Part shown: positions 63,431 to 64,000 of the stretch, one piece after another
How the letters are laid out: each line of letters starts with the position of its first letter
Position numbering within the stretch: position 1 is the stretch's first letter
Assembly (NCBI GenBank): GCA_964574335.1
Contig: CAZNNH010000011.1
Coordinates: forward strand, 9,127-73,126
From: CAZNNH01 sp964574335
Lineage (GTDB): Bacteria > Acidobacteriota > Vicinamibacteria > Fen-336
Direction: 5' to 3'
DNA length: 64,000 nucleotides
Notes under the pieces: generated by a model
What the model was told of the DNA's origin: nothing
Database searches by the model: none
Seen by the model: only the letters and a program-made list of their open reading frames with translations
Position numbers and translations under genes: made by a program

Positions 63431-63910
63431 ATGGGCGCCGGGACGAGCCGTCTACAGCGAGAGATCAAGCAGGCGGTGCCGTTCTCGAGCCTCGGACAGG
63501 AGGCCCTGGTGGGCATCCTGCGCACCTCGGACGTGGTCAGGAGACGCCTGCAGGAGATCGTTGCGTCCCAGGGGATCACGCTGCAGCAGTACAACGTCCT
63601 GCGCATCTTGCGCGGAGCGGGGAGCGATGGTTTGCCGACGCTGGAGATCGCGGCTCGAATGGTGGAGCGCACGCCAGGGGTGACACGCCTTCTGGATCGG
63701 CTGGAGCGGGCGGGCCTGGTGCAGAGGACCCGCGGGCCTCAGGACCGGCGCCAGGTGCGCTGCCGGGCACACTCCAAGGGGCTGCAGGTGCTGGCGGCGC
63801 TCGACGCCCCCGTAGGACGCGCCAACAGGACCTGCCTGGGGGACCTGACCGAGGCGGAGGCGGGCGCGCTGGTCCGCCTGCTGGATCGGGTTCGCGCCGA
63901 GCCCGGCTAG
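63431..63910 (+). CDS. MarR-family transcriptional regulator
   Basis: A 159-aa winged-helix regulator. Helical dimerisation parts lie at both ends; the wHTH is ~45-115: GITLQQYNVLRILRGAG, LPTLEIAARMVERTPGVTRLLDRLERAGLVQR, then the wing RGPQDRRQVRCRAHSKGLQVL. ATG 63431 is chosen because the promoter ends just before it; a TTG at 63395 is in frame but is part of the -35. The leaderless start and palindromic operator suggest autoregulation. The target and ligand are unknown. Confidence 0.9.
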   Translation: MGAGTSRLQREIKQAVPFSSLGQEALVGILRTSDVVRRRLQEIVASQGITLQQYNVLRILRGAGSDGLPTLEIAARMVERTPGVTRLLDRLERAGLVQRTRGPQDRRQVRCRAHSKGLQVLAALDAPVGRANRTCLGDLTEAEAGALVRLLDRVRAEPG

Positions 63911-63944
63911 GGATCGACAGCCACCAGGCACCAAGACACGGATG

Positions 63945-63972
63945 AAGCCCCGCCTGAGGCGCGGGGCGGGAG
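63945..63972 (+). terminator. GC-rich hairpin after the MarR gene
   Basis: GCCCCGCCTGAGGCGCGGGGC can form a short imperfect hairpin about 35 nt after the stop; no U-tract. The 90 nt to the window end show no gene. Confidence 0.3.
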
Positions 63973-64000
63973 GCCGCCCGATCCCGCCGGCGCTACCCCA

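Overview
The window is a GC-rich (about 70 % by eye), densely packed stretch of a diderm bacterial chromosome with about 52 protein genes and no rRNA or tRNA gene that I could find. The best guess for the host is an Acidobacteriota member. The basis is a KDO-activating enzyme (so LPS), a type IV pilus locus with sigma54-dependent PilS/PilR control, a short secreted coiled-coil protein with an EIAAKEKKRR...YSNSDL signature that I associate with Acidobacteriota, a DUF2339-DUF3999 pair and REP-type palindromes. A run of exactly 100 N (50059-50158) shows this is a scaffold from a draft, possibly metagenomic, assembly. The taxonomic call is inference.

Layout. 1-8844: surface-sugar block. Reading leftward it holds wecE-like transaminase, two GT2 glycosyltransferases, a left-handed beta-helix acyltransferase, a YfhO-type membrane protein and the 5' end of kdsB. 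A second YfhO-type gene is divergent. 8951-20077: type IV pilus core, pilB-pilT-pilC-pilS, then a YfhO-type gene, then pilR and two tandem major pilins behind a sigma54 promoter. 20136-23303: ABC exporter ATPase and permease, a TPR-like protein and a TlpA-like thioredoxin. 23383-31982, leftward: methyltransferase plus a fourth YfhO protein; methyltransferase, a methyltransferase-GT2 fusion and GDP-fucose synthase; then a GT-C-like membrane protein. 32047-36695: prepilin peptidase, histidine kinase and three minor pilins. 36754-43573: zinc-ribbon/TPR protein, secreted coiled-coil protein, NtrC-type regulator translationally coupled to a GT4, a TMTC-like membrane protein and a GT2. 43563-50344: nucleotidyltransferase, REP elements, COG2403-type P-loop protein with argF, aroB, a second coiled-coil protein, proS and a tandem REP array broken by the N gap. 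50345-58467: a pcm paralogue with a signal sequence, DUF2339, DUF3999 and another polytopic protein. 58431-63910: methyltransferase, HEAT-like protein, divergent Tat-exported DUF362 protein and Fe-S aldo/keto reductase, and a MarR regulator.

How it works together. Pilus machinery and membrane glycan-type proteins are interleaved: four YfhO-type proteins in two subtypes, one of them between pilS and pilR. This suggests that pilus biogenesis and surface glycosylation or polysaccharide assembly are linked. Most gene junctions are 1-8 nt overlaps of the ATGA/GTGA/TTGA type, so translational coupling is pervasive. Several genes have a -10-like hexamer only 7-11 nt before the start codon, which predicts leaderless or near-leaderless mRNAs.
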